Origin: Trichopria drosophilae
Lineage: Eukaryota; Arthropoda; Insecta; Hymenoptera; Diapriidae
DNA: 64,000 nucleotides
Direction of reading: 5' to 3'
Assembly: GCA_030407085.1 (NCBI GenBank)
Contig: CM059582.1
Span: 23,325,001-23,389,000, forward strand
Made by a program: the position numbers and the translations under genes. Under the pieces are notes generated by a model. The model was not told the origin of the DNA and did no database searches. It saw only the letters and a list, made by a program, of their open reading frames with translations. Each line of letters begins with the position of its first letter. Positions within the stretch are counted from its first letter, which is position 1. Shown in pieces: positions 61,925 to 64,000 of the stretch.

Positions 61925-62240
61925 CGGAATGCTTTTAATTCATCTCCCTTTTAATTCCCTCAATCGTTCCCTCGTTTACTTTCCCTCTCAATAGTAGATT
62001 TTGCTCCCCTCATATCACTTTCACTCTCTTGATATCCTACTATCCCAGTTTAGATTGCCCTTTCCATTTCCTTCGACCATTTGAGAAATTACTTGGCTAT
62101 TCCCTTGCGCCATCACACTCCGGAAGTTTGAAGTTGTGGCAAACAATTTACCGACAGAATATCCATTTTCCAGTTACCGACCGAGTTGCTAGAAAATAAC
62201 GACTGAGATTTTCATTTGCCTGTCGAGAGCACGTGAAATC
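61925..62240 (+). promoter_or_regulatory. Possible promoter and 5' leader, pyrimidine-rich
   Basis: From 61925 to 62090 the plus strand is rich in C/T runs (tccctcaatcgttccctcg, ttgctcccctcatatc, ccctttccatttccttcg) and much less AT-rich than its surroundings. A leader-like segment then runs to the ATG at 62241. No TATA box or single start site could be fixed. Confidence 0.35.
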
Positions 62241-62262
62241 ATGGTAAAGTCAACAATCCGTG
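62241..62262 (+). CDS. Candidate first coding exon (MVKSTIR-) followed by GTAAGT
   Basis: ATG in good context (GAAATCATGG) opens seven full codons (MVKSTIR) plus one base, and a strong splice donor GTAAGT begins at 62263. An upstream pyrimidine-rich tract and a ~150-base leader of balanced composition support a real 5' end. If correct, the next exon lies to the right, beyond what I can identify before 64000, and the protein cannot be named. The exon is so short that chance coincidence of ATG and GTAAGT is a real alternative. Confidence 0.3.
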
Positions 62263-62269
62263 GTAAGTC

Positions 62270-64000
62270 AGAACTTGAACAAATGTTTACCTATCGTTAA
62301 TTCACTTGCAGTATATTTCTTTTGAAAATATGTAGAGGAATTTCTCTGAAAATTCTACACATATGAGAGTAATACACTCGCTATGGTTTAAACAATTGAA
62401 GAATTGATTTTAGAGACAATAATTCTGCGGATTCTACTTCGCAAATAGTTTCTCCAGTGTCGCGCGTGGATAACCCACGTTATACGTGTCGAAGGTATTC
62501 ATGGAATATTGCATACGTAGGAAAACAGACGTTTATTACGTGGGTGAAATGTACGTTGTGTAATACAACGCAGGTTACGTTTCCATATTTGAACTGTGAG
62601 AATTATGACTCATAACTTTTATTTCGCGCAGATCTGACAAGAGTTATGATCCATATTCCTGCTTTCGTTTTTTACGTTTATTTTATTTATTCCAATGGCT
62701 GTAAGAAGGAAAATGTACACGTAAAAAATGCATATTATTTAGAATGGAAAAATATTTTATAGTAAATTTACGGAATATCTGTCATAGAAATTGTAAATTA
62801 TTGTTATCTTTATAGGTGGTGGGTTATGTTCTTAATGTTCAAACCTTGTTCGAGGAAATATATTGAATTTAAAAAAAGTAATGAGAACAATAAAATGTGA
62901 CATGCAAGAGAGATGTATTATAATTTTGCAATTTCTTGAGCGATTTGTCTCACCAATAATGTACGTTACTACTTACAAATTTTCACCAGAGTTTACCTTA
63001 TAATAGATATGTGCAATTTGTTAACGTATAATCTTATAACTAAATTCTATGTTATGTCAGATTGAACTACATTTAGATAGCAAATCTGTTTAATCAAAAC
63101 TCATTAAATCGACATTTCACAAACTTAGTAATGACAGATTTTATAGTTCCTATTTATTATAAAAGGAGTCTCACCGTTACCTTTCAACATGAATCAAAAG
63201 TCATAATTTTTTTAGATTTCAAAAATAAATTCATCTTGTCCCTACGCGTTGGGGATGTTGATAGCTGGCGTCCGATAAATCTTAATTTTAACATCGCAAT
63301 CGTAATCTGTAGCCTTAAAAACATATTATAAAACATTTATAATACATAAGGATGCATTTTTGTATTTGTAACGAAATATATTGGTTTCAGACAGTCATCT
63401 GCTCGCCAGAATTATTTTCAGCAGCGCGTCGAAATTGAGCAATAGTAACAGGTAGTTTAGTAAGACAACATTTTGCGCATAAAAACAAATGCCCATTTAA
63501 GGAAATAATTTTTTACTAGGTCGTATAACAATTTTCTTTTCACGAAATTGAAGTTATAAGCTTCATTTTAAGCTATCAGTGAAGTCTTTATCGTGTTTTT
63601 ATTGAAAGATCTACTTCCTCAAACAATGAAGAAAATGTCGTTGTTTTCAACCTTATCCCCATATTACATGGAGACAAGAGCTAATAAAAAATGTTCACTA
63701 TCGGATTTAGATTCAGCGACCCAGAATTATCAAAGATTAGCTATTTTCATCTCAGTAACAATAAATTTGTTGACCAGCGTATCGTCATCTATAACTGACT
63801 TTTGATGTTGCTCTTTCGAATGAAGCTTCTAAACTTTTCAAAGAATGACCTTTAACACATTTTTTTTAAACTGAAAAAAAGCAATTTTTTTTAATACAAT
63901 TTTTTTGTATGCGTTTTTAACTATGATGCCAGTTTCTGAGCACCTTCCATTTATCAGAAACGCGTTCTTGAGTGTTTGACATCAATAATATACATTCACG
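62270..64000. other. No confirmed gene; possible first intron
   Basis: Frames at 63131-63331 and 63593-63805 (66 and 70 codons) have no recognised domain. If the exon at 62241 is real, this stretch is intron. Confidence 0.4.

Noticed and set aside
1..64000. CRISPR array, operon or prokaryotic replication origin
   Set aside because: No regularly spaced direct repeats with unique spacers, and the content is eukaryotic.

Overview
The window looks like gene-poor, very AT-rich DNA from an insect nuclear genome. Three things suggest this: a mariner-type transposon with animal features, decayed APE-type non-LTR retroelement pieces, and several families of short inverted-repeat elements. Degenerate TTAGG/CCTAA tracts match the insect telomere unit, and strong GTAAGT splice donors follow short ATG-led exons. 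Hymenoptera is my best guess from overall texture, but nothing here proves it. There are no operons and no prokaryotic-style coding density. Most open frames over 60 codons are chance frames in AT-rich DNA or lie inside repeats.

Layout. 0.2-9.4 kb: three foldback-like elements whose arms are degenerate 12-15 bp tandem repeats (CCGACAGTCAAAAA-type), plus relics of two MITE families. 11.7-12.4 kb: two small terminal-inverted-repeat elements, one pogo/Tigger-like with TA duplications. 13.5-17.7 kb: a dead minus-strand non-LTR retrotransposon (RT fingers, RT thumb, RNase H, cysteine-rich tail, TAAA-like tail). Two related GGAATATTCC-rich elements are nested in it; one is a palindrome carrying two tRNA-like segments. 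A second RT fragment lies beyond its 3' end. 18.3-19.3, 36.6-37.7, 56.0-56.7 and 57.5-58.0 kb: elements with TTAACCC...GGGTTAA ends, resembling piggyBac-type MITEs. 22.6-24.3 kb: an inverted repeat, a relic transposon end and a 120-bp tandem duplication. 28.2-29.9 kb: a cluster of three inverted-repeat elements. 49.6-53.2 kb: a structurally complete 3.6-kb mariner-like element with an intact 357-residue DD41D transposase and very long, internally repeated terminal inverted repeats. 58.9-60.2 kb: a broken minus-strand coding remnant.

Candidate host genes. A GC/CpG-rich island at 35.1-36.3 kb contains a likely minus-strand first coding exon (34 codons, then GTAAGT). At 62.24 kb a plus-strand ATG is followed 22 bases later by GTAAGT, after a pyrimidine-rich promoter-like tract. 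These would be divergent genes with very long first introns or partners outside the window; neither product is recognisable. The best-supported functional system is the mariner element. Its outer repeats are almost identical, its reading frame is open, and it carries an odd relic of its own transposase start upstream of the working gene.
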